Shown one piece after another: positions 33,194-42,783 of a stretch of 64,000 nucleotides of DNA. The position numbers and the translations under genes are program-made. This DNA is from Jeotgalicoccus sp. (GTDB taxonomy: Bacteria > Bacillota > Bacilli > Staphylococcales > Salinicoccaceae). The DNA is taken from assembly GCA_003513765.1 (NCBI GenBank), contig DONT01000004.1:48144-112143 (forward strand). The letters are read 5' to 3'. Numbering within the stretch: position 1 is the stretch's first letter; each line of letters starts with the position of its first letter. The notes below the pieces were generated by a model. The model was given only the letters and a program-made list of their open reading frames with translations. It did no database searches and was not told where the DNA came from.

Positions 33194-36100
33194 ATGGGAA
33201 TCACATTATGGACCGGCACGAGCGGTACCGGTAAAACAAGCACTATGTTTAATGAAATTGAAGCACTGACGAAGGATTCACCGCTCGGTTCGAATATATA
33301 TATCGTTACACCGACGCAAAATACACTGAGTTATGAACAGCTTATTACCCAGCCAAAAAATGGTTTCGTTACCGGGAGTATGCGGACGAGCGTGTTCAGT
33401 TTTACCAGACTGATGTGGCACGTTTACAATGAACTCGGCCAGCCCGAAAAAGAGTCACTGTCAGAAGCGGGACACGTCATGTTCATGCATAAATTGATGA
33501 ATGATATGAAAGAAGTTTTAAATTATTATCATACATCCGGCGGCTACATAAAATTTTCTGAGAAAGTGCTGGAGCAGATTACAGAATTCAGAGCATATAA
33601 CGTCCAGCCTGAACAGCTTTTTGATATGCAGTTTGAGAGAGGCAGAACGACAGAAAAATATGAAGATTTAAATAAAATATATTCTATGTGGTCAGAACGG
33701 ATTGCGGAATATAATATTGAAGATTTAAATATGATTCAAAATTTTATAGATGACATAAACCGTAAAAAGAACATTCGTACATTAAAAAATGCAGTAATTT
33801 ATATCGACGGTTTTCACAACTTCACTGAAAGTGAATTCGATTTAATTTATGCTCTTGAAGGCAAGGTAAAAGAAGTTAATTTGCTCTTAACTCACAGCAA
33901 GTCTGAAGGCAGCGAACAGGCGCAAAGAGATATACTGCTGTTCAGAAAAACTGAAGCGGTAGTTACAAGACTGCAGGAACTGTTCGGTGAGCATTACGTA
34001 GAATTCCGTCACTTTGATGATGAATTTCTCCGTGCAAAACGTACCGGCCTCTCGCAGCTTGAAAAATTCATTACAACAGGTAAAAAAATGACAAACTACG
34101 ATGGCATCACGATTACAGAATCGCCGTCGGTGCAGGAAGAAGTAATTGAGGTTGCCCGTAATATTGAGACGCTTGTCCGCGAAAAAGGTGCGAAATATTC
34201 CGATATCGGTATTTTATACCGTGATTCGAGCTATGAGGAACATATAAAAACGACATTTAAGCGGTTCAATATTTCCTATCATATGGATGCTGAGCACTCT
34301 ATGGACTGCAACCCGTTCACACAGCTCATTATTGCACTCCTTGAATGTTATAAGAGCCGTTTTCAGAGTTCATCATTTTTAAATGTTCTTAAAACCGGAT
34401 ACTTAAATAACGGGAACGATGATCAGCTGCTCGCTCACCTTGAAAATATTATTATCGAGCGCGGACTGACAGGATATGAATTGTTCGATGATGAGCGCTT
34501 TTCAATTGAATACCGTTTGGATGCAGAAGGTACGATTGACCGGATTGATAATACGGAATCGCTGAGTGAGATGATTGATTATAAAAACAATAAACTCGGA
34601 CAGCTGAAAACATTTTTCAATGCATTAAAAGAAGGCAGCACGGTTAAAGATTACGTATCAGCCATTTATAACTTTATCGTCGATAATGGAATTTTAATTA
34701 AACTGGAAGATGAAATTCATGAGCTGGAAGAAACAGATGTGAGACTCAGAAACGAAACTGAACAGTCATATAATTTATTTATCCGTCTCTTAGACGACAG
34801 CTATACTGTTTTTAAAAATGAAGAAACCGACTTTTCACTATTCTATGAAACGTTTATTGACGGCTTAAAATCAGCGACTTTTAATACAAGACCTGCAACA
34901 ATTGATCAGGTGATAATCGGACTGATGGATCTCGCTAAAGTGGAAAATAAAAAGTATATATTTATAGTGGGTATGAACTACAATGTGATGCCCCAGGAAT
35001 CCCGCAGCACAACGATAGTGACCGATGAAGAGAAACTTATTTTGAGCAATCGGGGAATCACGTTATCACCGAGCGCGCGAACGCTCGCCCAGGATGAGCG
35101 CTTCGTCTTTTACCTCGGTGTGACACGTCCGACAGATGAGCTGTTCATCAGCTGGTCATCAACGTTGCAAAATAAAGAAGCGACAAAAATCAGTCCGTTC
35201 GTTGCGGAATTTTTACCAGGAGAAACGGAAAATGTGCTGAATTACACCTACCGAAAAACTGCGCATTATGATGTGAAGAACTCAATCCGGCTGATTTCAA
35301 GCATACGCAGCATGGAGGCACTGGAGCACTTTAAACTCCGCCAGCTGATGTCGACTGATAAAGCCTATCTGGAAGATTTAAGCAGCGTGCCTCAGTACAG
35401 CCACTTCCTGTCTGTCTATCAGTTATTAAAAACTGCTGACAGACAGGCAGTTATTAAACGACTGAGACGCAATCTGACTTATGATAATAAAGCACGTAAA
35501 ATTAACAGTGAAACGGCAGAACAGTTATACGGCGGAGAAATGAAAGCGAGTGTGTCGCGTTTCCAGTCGTACTTCAATTGTAATTTCCAGCATTTTTCAA
35601 ATTACGGCTTAAAACTGAATGTCAGACAGAATTATACGGTAAGGCCGCTTGAAATCGGTAACCTGTACCATAATGCACTGGAGAAAGTCGCTCACGATTT
35701 AAATATGACGCTCGAACATGATGATGACAAAATCAAGAGTACGGTAAAAAATGCGGTAGAAATGGTTCTAAGAACAATCAGTTACGGTATTTTTGAACGC
35801 TCTGAATATTACTTATCACTGAAGGAAAAAGCAGTGCAGGCAATTACGACGACACTGCTCTTTATGAAAGATATCGAAACACTCGGCAACTATAAGATGA
35901 CCCTGATTGAAACGGTATTCGGTAAAAAAAATGATGAACTCGGCGAGCTTGTTCTGGCAAGCCCGAACGGTAAAAAAATCATTCTGCGCGGTAAAATTGA
36001 CAGGGTGGATACCTATAAAAACGACGGCAAAGTTTACGTAAATATTATCGACTACAAGTCGAGCGCAAGAGATTTAAGAAAGTCAGATGTGCTTAACGGT

Positions 36101-36673
36101 GTCGAATTGCAGATTATTACGTATATGTACGTGCTGATGAAGAAAGCAGAAGGATTGCTGGACGGAGAAATTATACCGAACTCGATGCTGTTTTATCATG
36201 TTAACGAACCGAAGGTTAAAGCCGAAGACGAAACTCAGGCACAGAAAGAACGCCAAAGTGCGCTGAAACCAAAAGGGCTGTTCGTGGCAGATGATAATAC
36301 GTTAAATATCGACGGCAACAGAGGGCTGGAGAATTTAATTACAGATACTGAATATATTAATGAATATTTCCCGCTGCAGGAGAAAAAAGACGGCACTTTT
36401 AACAGCAATTCGAAAAAACGTGTACTGTCGTCAGAAATGTTCAAGCATTATTCCGACTATGTGATGGAGAAATTTAAAACAGCAACAGATGAAATTTACG
36501 ATGGCAATACGCTTGCTAATCCGATTGATACGAATGGCGGTCTGCCATGCCAATTCTGTGATTTTAAGGCGGCATGCCATATCGATAAATTAATAAATGC
36601 AGAAGATTACCGGACGAACCGTATTTCGGACGAAGATATAGAGGCATTTGAAAGTGAGGTGCACGATGGTTAA
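33194..36673 (+). CDS. addB: ATP-dependent helicase/deoxyribonuclease subunit B (AddB/RexB)
   Basis: 1159 residues. N-terminal Walker A GTSGTGKTS at 8-16; the inactive-helicase middle; a C-terminal RecB-type nuclease with D953-Y-K955; and the four-cysteine iron-sulfur staple C796 plus C1119-x2-C1122-x5-C1128 around the nuclease. Together with AddA it processes double-strand breaks, degrades to Chi and loads RecA. Starts after AGGAGGCAC. The addA start overlaps its last eight bases, so the subunits are coupled. Confidence 0.95.
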   Translation: MGITLWTGTSGTGKTSTMFNEIEALTKDSPLGSNIYIVTPTQNTLSYEQLITQPKNGFVTGSMRTSVFSFTRLMWHVYNELGQPEKESLSEAGHVMFMHKLMNDMKEVLNYYHTSGGYIKFSEKVLEQITEFRAYNVQPEQLFDMQFERGRTTEKYEDLNKIYSMWSERIAEYNIEDLNMIQNFIDDINRKKNIRTLKNAVIYIDGFHNFTESEFDLIYALEGKVKEVNLLLTHSKSEGSEQAQRDILLFRKTEAVVTRLQELFGEHYVEFRHFDDEFLRAKRTGLSQLEKFITTGKKMTNYDGITITESPSVQEEVIEVARNIETLVREKGAKYSDIGILYRDSSYEEHIKTTFKRFNISYHMDAEHSMDCNPFTQLIIALLECYKSRFQSSSFLNVLKTGYLNNGNDDQLLAHLENIIIERGLTGYELFDDERFSIEYRLDAEGTIDRIDNTESLSEMIDYKNNKLGQLKTFFNALKEGSTVKDYVSAIYNFIVDNGILIKLEDEIHELEETDVRLRNETEQSYNLFIRLLDDSYTVFKNEETDFSLFYETFIDGLKSATFNTRPATIDQVIIGLMDLAKVENKKYIFIVGMNYNVMPQESRSTTIVTDEEKLILSNRGITLSPSARTLAQDERFVFYLGVTRPTDELFISWSSTLQNKEATKISPFVAEFLPGETENVLNYTYRKTAHYDVKNSIRLISSIRSMEALEHFKLRQLMSTDKAYLEDLSSVPQYSHFLSVYQLLKTADRQAVIKRLRRNLTYDNKARKINSETAEQLYGGEMKASVSRFQSYFNCNFQHFSNYGLKLNVRQNYTVRPLEIGNLYHNALEKVAHDLNMTLEHDDDKIKSTVKNAVEMVLRTISYGIFERSEYYLSLKEKAVQAITTTLLFMKDIETLGNYKMTLIETVFGKKNDELGELVLASPNGKKIILRGKIDRVDTYKNDGKVYVNIIDYKSSARDLRKSDVLNGVELQIITYMYVLMKKAEGLLDGEIIPNSMLFYHVNEPKVKAEDETQAQKERQSALKPKGLFVADDNTLNIDGNRGLENLITDTEYINEYFPLQEKKDGTFNSNSKKRVLSSEMFKHYSDYVMEKFKTATDEIYDGNTLANPIDTNGGLPCQFCDFKAACHIDKLINAEDYRTNRISDEDIEAFESEVHDG

Positions 36674-39600
36674 ATTTACTGCTGCCCAGCAAGAAGCAAT
36701 CAAAACAAAAGGTTCGGATGTATTAGTATCCGCAGCTGCCGGTTCCGGCAAAACAGCCGTGCTCGTAGAACGTATTAAGCAGAATATAATCGATGGAAAT
36801 TATTCTATCGATGAAGTATTCGTATCGACGTTTACGAATAAGAGTGCAAAAGATATGAAAGATAAAATTGAACGTGCACTCCGTGAGACTTATAATACTA
36901 CGCCGGACCCCCGTTTGAATGAAGAGATTATTAAACTGAACGATGCGCATATATCCACACTGCACAGTTTTTGTCTCTATTTGATTCAGACACATTATAA
37001 TGCGGTTGGTCTGCCGCCGGACATGCGCACACTCGGCCAGGTCGAGGCTGAAATCCGTCTGCAGAATATTATCAGCAATGTATTGGAACAATTTTACGTT
37101 AAGGCCGATGACGACTTTTTAAAACTCGATCAGTTTGTGACGAGTAATAAGGATAACAGCGAGCTTCACAAACTTGTGACACAGCTGTATCACGTCGCTA
37201 TAGCAACAAAGGATCCGGGCGGATTTTTAAATAATATAATCGATCAGTATATTTCTGAAGATAAACTCACAGCTATACTGAACGGATATAAAGCGGTTAT
37301 AGAACGGAAATTAAAGAAACTGGACCAGGATTTGTATACGCTTAGAGCGGAATACGATAGTGCAGAACGCGATGAAGAATTAAAAGAGAAACCGATTGAT
37401 GATGCATATGAAAAACTTGCTGTCATGCACAAATACGTACTGCATGCGCTCGAGAGCTTCAACAATGAAGGGTATTTCAAATTGCCGCCGGCAAAACTGG
37501 TTACAGGGGCAAATGCTTTTATTAAAAGTGCTGCAGCATACGGCAATGAATTAAACGAACGCTTCAATAAGCCGGCGAACGCTCTGTATCAGGAGCTCAG
37601 CAATTTAAAACAGTATACACCGGATGATGTAAAAGCAGAACTTGCACCGCTGAACGGCATGAACAATCAATTAATCAGCATTGTCTCAGAAGTGATTGAA
37701 GCGTACAGAAAAGATAAACAGTCATCTAATGAGATGGATTTCAATGACTACGAACATTACGCGCTTGGGATTTTAACTGCCAACGAATCTGAAATTGCGA
37801 ACCGTTATAAAGAACAATTTAAAGAAATTATGATTGATGAGTATCAGGATGTAAACCGCGTCCAGGAAGCAATTATCCAGCTGCTGAAATCCGGCGGGGA
37901 AGACGATGGCAACTTGTTTATGGTAGGTGACGTGAAGCAGTCAATTTACCGCTTCAGACAGGCAGCACCTGATTTGTTTATCGATAAAAGTGAACGGTTT
38001 AATGAGCCTGACAGCGGCACGCTGATACAGCTTAACCGCAACTTCCGTTCGCGCTCTGAAATACTCGACGCAACAAACTTAATTTTTGAAAATATTATGG
38101 ATAAAGAACTTGGTGAAATTGATTACACAGATGAAGAAAAGCTAATTAAAGGCATCGAGACGGCAGAGCCGGAATCGACAGTAGAAGTGCTGCCGGTAAT
38201 TTATGATAAGACTTTAAAGTCGGCACAGGCGGATGAGCTGGAAATTAAACAGATAGTTAAACTCGTGCAGGAACTTTACAAAAAAGGTGCAGAATATCAG
38301 GATATCGTTATTTTAAACAGAAACCGTTTCGCACCTGATGTTATGCGCCATGAATTCCAGAAAGCGGATATTCCAATCAGCATTGACGTCAACAAAGGAT
38401 ACTTTGAAACTTTTGAGATTTTAACGATGCGGAGTATTTTATCGCTGATAGATAATCCGCTGCAGGATGACCATTTAGCCGGAGTGATGCGTCTGCCGAT
38501 GTTCGGTTTCAGTGAAGAAGAAATCTCGCGGATCCGGATTGCTTCAGAAGAAAAATATTTATATGAAGCACTGACAGAATATAACGATGATGAATTTATA
38601 TTAAGAAAAATAGAAGAGTTTACAGGGACCTTTAAAGAGCTGAAGCTGCATGCAAAATACTTAAGTGTGCCGGAACTTATCTCTGAAATATATTTTGAAC
38701 TTAATATTCTCGAGTTTTTCAGCGGATTACCGGGCGGTTCTGCCAGAAGAGCAAATCTGAATGGACTGATTGACCGGGCCCTGGAATTTCAGTCGATGAA
38801 CAATACGAGTCTGTATCAGTTTATCAGCTACATTGATTTCTTAATTTCTGAAGGCAAAGATTTCGGAGAAGAGGGGTCGCTTGAAAATGCAGATGATGCA
38901 GTACGTGTGATGACAATCCACAGTTCAAAAGGGCTGGAGTTCAAACATGTAATATATGCGGACCTGAAACAGAATTATACGCTGACGAAAGTGACACGTG
39001 TATATGTACATCCGAAACTTGGTATAGTGTTTAATAATTTTAATGATGAGTTAAATTATCACTATGAGAGTATTCACGGCTTTACCGCAAATGATTTTCT
39101 GAATATAGAACAGCTCAGTGAAGAATTGCGTTTGATATACGTTGCCTTAACACGGGCGGAAGAGAAATTATATCTGCCGCTGATGTTTAAAGGTGAAGCG
39201 GAATACAAATACGATTTCAGCCGGAAGGAGAAGCCTTCTTTTGAAACACGTGCAGAACTGCGCTCGGCAATGGACTTTTTGGCTCCGGTATTAATGCAGT
39301 CAGATGTACCGTATATCGAAGTGAAGGAAGCGGAATTGTCAGCTGCTGCCGAAAATGAACGAATAGAGTATACGAGTCTCGAAGATATCGATGCACTGAA
39401 CGCGGATATTATACCTGAAGTTCGTGAGAGGTTATTTTACACATATCCGAATACTGGTGATACTGAAGTAACGACGAAGGAATCGGTCACGTCCATTAAA
39501 CGGAGGAATGAAACAATTCCTGACGGTGCGGAATTTATTAACCATACGAGTGAAGTGAATTTACGGGAACCGAATTTCCTGGCGGATTCTCTTGAAGCAC

Positions 39601-40121
39601 CGATTTTCGGGACGATTATGCACGAAATGATGATGCATATTATGCATCAGTGGCAGACGCTCAGCCTGATGGATGACAATGCGAAAACTGCATATATAGA
39701 AACACTCATCGATAATTACAGTGAGAACTACGAGCTGTTAAGCACAGTGCATATTAAGAAAATGAAAGAAAATGCTGCACGGTTCTTTAACGACAGCAAG
39801 ATGAATGAGCTCTTGAATGAACAGCGGGGTATTTATACAGAATTGCCGTTTATAATGAGCCAGGAGGCAATCGGTTATGCAGAACACCCTGAACAGATTG
39901 TCCAGGGGATTATCGACTGTCTGTTAGAGTATGATGATCACTATACTATTATTGACTACAAGACAGACCGTGTAGCGGGAACGAATTTAACAGGTGAACA
40001 GCTGGCTGACAGATACAGCACGCAGATGGACATATATACAAAATCAGCGCAGGTCTCACTTGGCAAGCCGGTCACTGCCGTGCTTTACTTTTTTGATTAT
40101 GGGGCGATTCCAGTTGAATGA
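36666..40121 (+). CDS. addA: ATP-dependent helicase/nuclease subunit A (AddA/RexA)
   Basis: 1151 residues from the ATG at 36666, which has GTGAGGTG upstream; a TTG at 36648 lies before that site. UvrD-type helicase with Walker A AAAGSGKT at 23-30, Walker B DEYQD at 391-395, helicase motif MTIHSSKGLEFKHV and LIYVALTRAEEKLYL in the second half, and a C-terminal RecB nuclease with D1097-Y-K1099. 3'-5' motor and one of two nucleases of AddAB. The next gene overlaps its last eight bases. Confidence 0.95.
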   Translation: MVKFTAAQQEAIKTKGSDVLVSAAAGSGKTAVLVERIKQNIIDGNYSIDEVFVSTFTNKSAKDMKDKIERALRETYNTTPDPRLNEEIIKLNDAHISTLHSFCLYLIQTHYNAVGLPPDMRTLGQVEAEIRLQNIISNVLEQFYVKADDDFLKLDQFVTSNKDNSELHKLVTQLYHVAIATKDPGGFLNNIIDQYISEDKLTAILNGYKAVIERKLKKLDQDLYTLRAEYDSAERDEELKEKPIDDAYEKLAVMHKYVLHALESFNNEGYFKLPPAKLVTGANAFIKSAAAYGNELNERFNKPANALYQELSNLKQYTPDDVKAELAPLNGMNNQLISIVSEVIEAYRKDKQSSNEMDFNDYEHYALGILTANESEIANRYKEQFKEIMIDEYQDVNRVQEAIIQLLKSGGEDDGNLFMVGDVKQSIYRFRQAAPDLFIDKSERFNEPDSGTLIQLNRNFRSRSEILDATNLIFENIMDKELGEIDYTDEEKLIKGIETAEPESTVEVLPVIYDKTLKSAQADELEIKQIVKLVQELYKKGAEYQDIVILNRNRFAPDVMRHEFQKADIPISIDVNKGYFETFEILTMRSILSLIDNPLQDDHLAGVMRLPMFGFSEEEISRIRIASEEKYLYEALTEYNDDEFILRKIEEFTGTFKELKLHAKYLSVPELISEIYFELNILEFFSGLPGGSARRANLNGLIDRALEFQSMNNTSLYQFISYIDFLISEGKDFGEEGSLENADDAVRVMTIHSSKGLEFKHVIYADLKQNYTLTKVTRVYVHPKLGIVFNNFNDELNYHYESIHGFTANDFLNIEQLSEELRLIYVALTRAEEKLYLPLMFKGEAEYKYDFSRKEKPSFETRAELRSAMDFLAPVLMQSDVPYIEVKEAELSAAAENERIEYTSLEDIDALNADIIPEVRERLFYTYPNTGDTEVTTKESVTSIKRRNETIPDGAEFINHTSEVNLREPNFLADSLEAPIFGTIMHEMMMHIMHQWQTLSLMDDNAKTAYIETLIDNYSENYELLSTVHIKKMKENAARFFNDSKMNELLNEQRGIYTELPFIMSQEAIGYAEHPEQIVQGIIDCLLEYDDHYTIIDYKTDRVAGTNLTGEQLADRYSTQMDIYTKSAQVSLGKPVTAVLYFFDYGAIPVE

Positions 40122-41220
40122 TTCAAACAGACATATTTATTTTATCGGCGGTGTATCGCTGATACTGCTATTTATATACAGCGGTTTATATTTTATGATG
40201 CCGCTTAATGAACTTAACCCATTCGAATATTTATTCGGCCGGGACCTGAACGTATTTAATATTACAAATATCATTACCGGAGGTTCAGTTATACCGCTGA
40301 TTAGTATAATTATCGGCTATATGCTGAGCCAGTACGGTTATACCGGTAAAAAGCATCTGGCTAAAGTACTCGGGATTGCATTCGTAATACTGCTGTTAAA
40401 TGCGGTTTTAATATTCGGATTTGATGCGCTGCCGTTTGTTATTCTTATGGCGTTTATCGGCCTGATTTTTGTCGGACGCCATTGGATAATAACGCTCGCA
40501 GCATCACTGGTTTTATTCGCACTTCATTTAATGTTTAACGTTGTGCTGGAAATTATTACAGGATTGAATTCTAATATTCAGCATATGTATTCAGGTATTC
40601 AGCGAGTCAATGAATTTATCAGTACGTACAGAAGTACAGACTACCTTGCGATTATCAATATGAATATCGATACAATAACCAACAATAGTCTCGATTCGCT
40701 GTACGGTGCAATCTTTATTATTTTACCGTCGATATTACTCGGTATTGCATTAAGAGAATTAAATTTTTCCAAATTCATTAAAGACAGCCCGTTTATCAGC
40801 GGGGGAATTATTATGGCGCTGCTGGCCGGAGGTATTGCAACAAAGCTCCTGCAGGTGCTTTCTCTCGGTACAACTGCAGGAGAGACACTCGGAGAAGGAT
40901 TCGGCGGTCCGGTAACAGCAATCGGCTACTTTATGATTCTGGCATATATTGCTGACAGCATTCCAAAACCGGTATTTAAGCTGTTCTCTAATTTGGGAAG
41001 ATACGGATTAACTTCATATATAGTATTTAATATTCTGATGATGTTTATATTTTACGGTTTCGGCATGGCGATGTACGGGCAGATTTCTGTACAGATGCTG
41101 CTCCTTATTGTCACAGCGCTTTATATTCTGCTGCTTTTTGCATCGAATGTGATGGCTAAATATAATATTTCCGCATTAGAACAGACTTTTCTGATAAATA
41201 AGAAAATGAAACAAGAATAA
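40114..41220 (+). CDS. DUF418-like multi-pass membrane protein
   Basis: 368 residues with about nine to ten membrane helices. The C-terminal portion LFSNLGRYGLTSYIVFNILMMFIF (in segments from about residue 290) resembles the DUF418/YeiB region with its GRxALTNY motif, here GRYGLTSY, followed by GMAMYGQISVQML. The usual N-terminal DxxRG motif of YeiB proteins is absent. Start is probably TTG 40114, nine bases after GGGG and overlapping the addA stop; an in-frame ATG at 40099 has no ribosome site. Function unknown. Confidence 0.7.
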   Translation: MNDSNRHIYFIGGVSLILLFIYSGLYFMMPLNELNPFEYLFGRDLNVFNITNIITGGSVIPLISIIIGYMLSQYGYTGKKHLAKVLGIAFVILLLNAVLIFGFDALPFVILMAFIGLIFVGRHWIITLAASLVLFALHLMFNVVLEIITGLNSNIQHMYSGIQRVNEFISTYRSTDYLAIINMNIDTITNNSLDSLYGAIFIILPSILLGIALRELNFSKFIKDSPFISGGIIMALLAGGIATKLLQVLSLGTTAGETLGEGFGGPVTAIGYFMILAYIADSIPKPVFKLFSNLGRYGLTSYIVFNILMMFIFYGFGMAMYGQISVQMLLLIVTALYILLLFASNVMAKYNISALEQTFLINKKMKQE

Positions 41221-41235
41221 TTAAATAATGTTTGT

Positions 41236-41241
41236 TATACT
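41236..41241 (+). promoter_or_regulatory. Extended -10 upstream of the FAH-family gene
   Basis: TGT-TATACT, 29 bases before the start codon; no convincing -35. Confidence 0.4.
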
Positions 41242-41270
41242 GTATGAAAGAAAACAAAGGAGATTGTCCA

Positions 41271-42161
41271 ATGAAATTTTTAACTTTTGAATTTGAAGAA
41301 AAGAATTATTATGGTGTCAAAGTAAAACGTGAAGATAGTGCATGGATTATTCCGCTCTTATTCCAGGATTTCAGTGATGTTAAGGATTATCCGAGAACAT
41401 TACTGGAAGGCATTACTGAGTACCACACATTGGATTTTCAGGAACTTGTCAGAAAGCTTGTTGAAAGTGCAGAAGCATCTGATAATGCTGATAAGTACAA
41501 AGCACCATTTGAAAATATTAATATTTTAGCGCCGGTTAAACCGCCGAATAATACAATCGGCTTTGGCCGCAACTTCAAAGCTCATACTGAAGAAATGAAG
41601 AGTGAAGTTGAGCTGTATGTTTTCACAAAAGCAAATTCAAGCCTGGTCGGAGATGAAGATACAATATCTTCATTCACAGATCTGACTGAACAGCTGGACT
41701 ATGAAGGGGAACTCGGTGTTGTTATCGGGAAAGAAGCAAAAAACATAGACAGTTCAATGGCTTATGATTATATTTACGGCTACACAATCGTTAATGACAT
41801 TTCAGCGAGAGAATTACAAAAATCACACAAACAGGCCTTCTTATCGAAAAGTCTGGCAACACCGATGGGACCTTATATCGTAACCAAGGATGAAATTCCA
41901 AATCCGCAGGATACAACGATTGTTACTAAAGTTAATGATGAAATCCGTCAGGACGGCAGCACATCATTAATGGTAAGAAAAATTGATGAACTGGTTGCGG
42001 AACTTTCTAAATATATGACACTTCAGCCGGGAGATGTTATCGCAACAGGTACACCAGCCGGTGTCGGTGCCGGAATGAATCCGACAGGATTCTTAAAATC
42101 AGGCGACACAGTACGTGTCTCAATCGATGGAATTGGAACATTAACGACACACATAGAGTAA
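41271..42161 (+). CDS. Fumarylacetoacetate hydrolase family protein
   Basis: 296 residues from the ATG at 41271 (AAAGGAGA upstream). A variable N-terminal domain (about 1-85) precedes the FAH fold with NTIGFGRNFKAHTEE (about 92-106), the metal-binding E...E...D set in LDYEGELGVVIGKEAKN (about 139-155) and NDISARELQ, and GDVIATGTPAGVGAGM near the C-terminus. Members act as acylpyruvases or 2-oxo-hept-3-ene-dioate-type hydrolases/isomerases. Substrate cannot be assigned. Separate unit from YisL by weak signals only. Confidence 0.9.
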   Translation: MKFLTFEFEEKNYYGVKVKREDSAWIIPLLFQDFSDVKDYPRTLLEGITEYHTLDFQELVRKLVESAEASDNADKYKAPFENINILAPVKPPNNTIGFGRNFKAHTEEMKSEVELYVFTKANSSLVGDEDTISSFTDLTEQLDYEGELGVVIGKEAKNIDSSMAYDYIYGYTIVNDISARELQKSHKQAFLSKSLATPMGPYIVTKDEIPNPQDTTIVTKVNDEIRQDGSTSLMVRKIDELVAELSKYMTLQPGDVIATGTPAGVGAGMNPTGFLKSGDTVRVSIDGIGTLTTHIE

Positions 42162-42215
42162 ACATTCCATGATATACTACTACAGGAATCATTAATGTAG
42201 AGGGGGAATCAGACT

Positions 42216-42602
42216 ATGTTACATTTACACTTAACGGCAATTATTGTTTCGTTCATTTTGTTTATCGCTGTTTACTTTATGTACAAAAAGAACAACACTG
42301 CTGAAAACAAACCGGCATTTATTATGCATATGGTGTTAAGAGTGTTCTATCTGCTTGTATTATTCAGCGGATTTATGGTTTACGTGGGCAATATGGAAGG
42401 TATCAGCAATGCAGGATCACATATGCAGTACGGCATAAAAGCACTGCTTGGTATTCTTTCAATCGGATTTATGGAAATGGCTATCGTAAGACTTAAGAAA
42501 AATTCTGCAAAAGCGACGGTGCTTTTAGTTATTTGTCTTGTAGCTATCGTTGCCACAGTAATTATGGGAGCAATGCTGCCGCTTGGTATGCTTAGCTTCT
42601 AA
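42216..42602 (+). CDS. YisL family membrane protein (UPF0344/DUF1516)
   Basis: 128 residues with four membrane helices and the conserved MLRVFYLLVLFSGF-like segment (about 40-55) plus KALLGILSIGFMEMAIVR (about 75-92). Length and pattern match the UPF0344 family found throughout staphylococci and bacilli. No function has been established. RBS GAGGGGGAA upstream of the ATG; followed by a strong terminator. Confidence 0.85.
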   Translation: MLHLHLTAIIVSFILFIAVYFMYKKNNTAENKPAFIMHMVLRVFYLLVLFSGFMVYVGNMEGISNAGSHMQYGIKALLGILSIGFMEMAIVRLKKNSAKATVLLVICLVAIVATVIMGAMLPLGMLSF

Positions 42603-42618
42603 ATTGAATGATTAATTA

Positions 42619-42657
42619 AAATACCGGTCTGTTAAAATTTAACGGACCGGTATTTTT
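42619..42657 (+). terminator. Terminator after yisL
   Basis: 13-bp-plus stem AAATACCGGTCTGTT with AACGGACCGGTATTT, seven-base loop, five T. Confidence 0.93.
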
Positions 42658-42728
42658 ATCTTTAAGTTAATAAATTTATTCTACGTGTTAAAATAAAATT
42701 TATGAACAATTAGTGAAACCAGAAGCTA

Positions 42729-42756
42729 TTTAACTGAAGTTTAGTATACTTATAAT
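42729..42756 (+). promoter_or_regulatory. Promoter of the amylase-like gene
   Basis: TTTAAC (42729-42734), 16-base spacer, perfect TATAAT (42751-42756). Confidence 0.45.
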
Positions 42757-42783
42757 TATACGAATAAAAGGTAGGATAAAATT

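Noticed and set aside
33194..40121. Phage-defence island around the large helicase-nuclease genes
   Set aside because: Both genes carry the full AddB and AddA motif sets, including the AddB Fe-S staple, and sit among housekeeping genes; this is normal recombinational repair.
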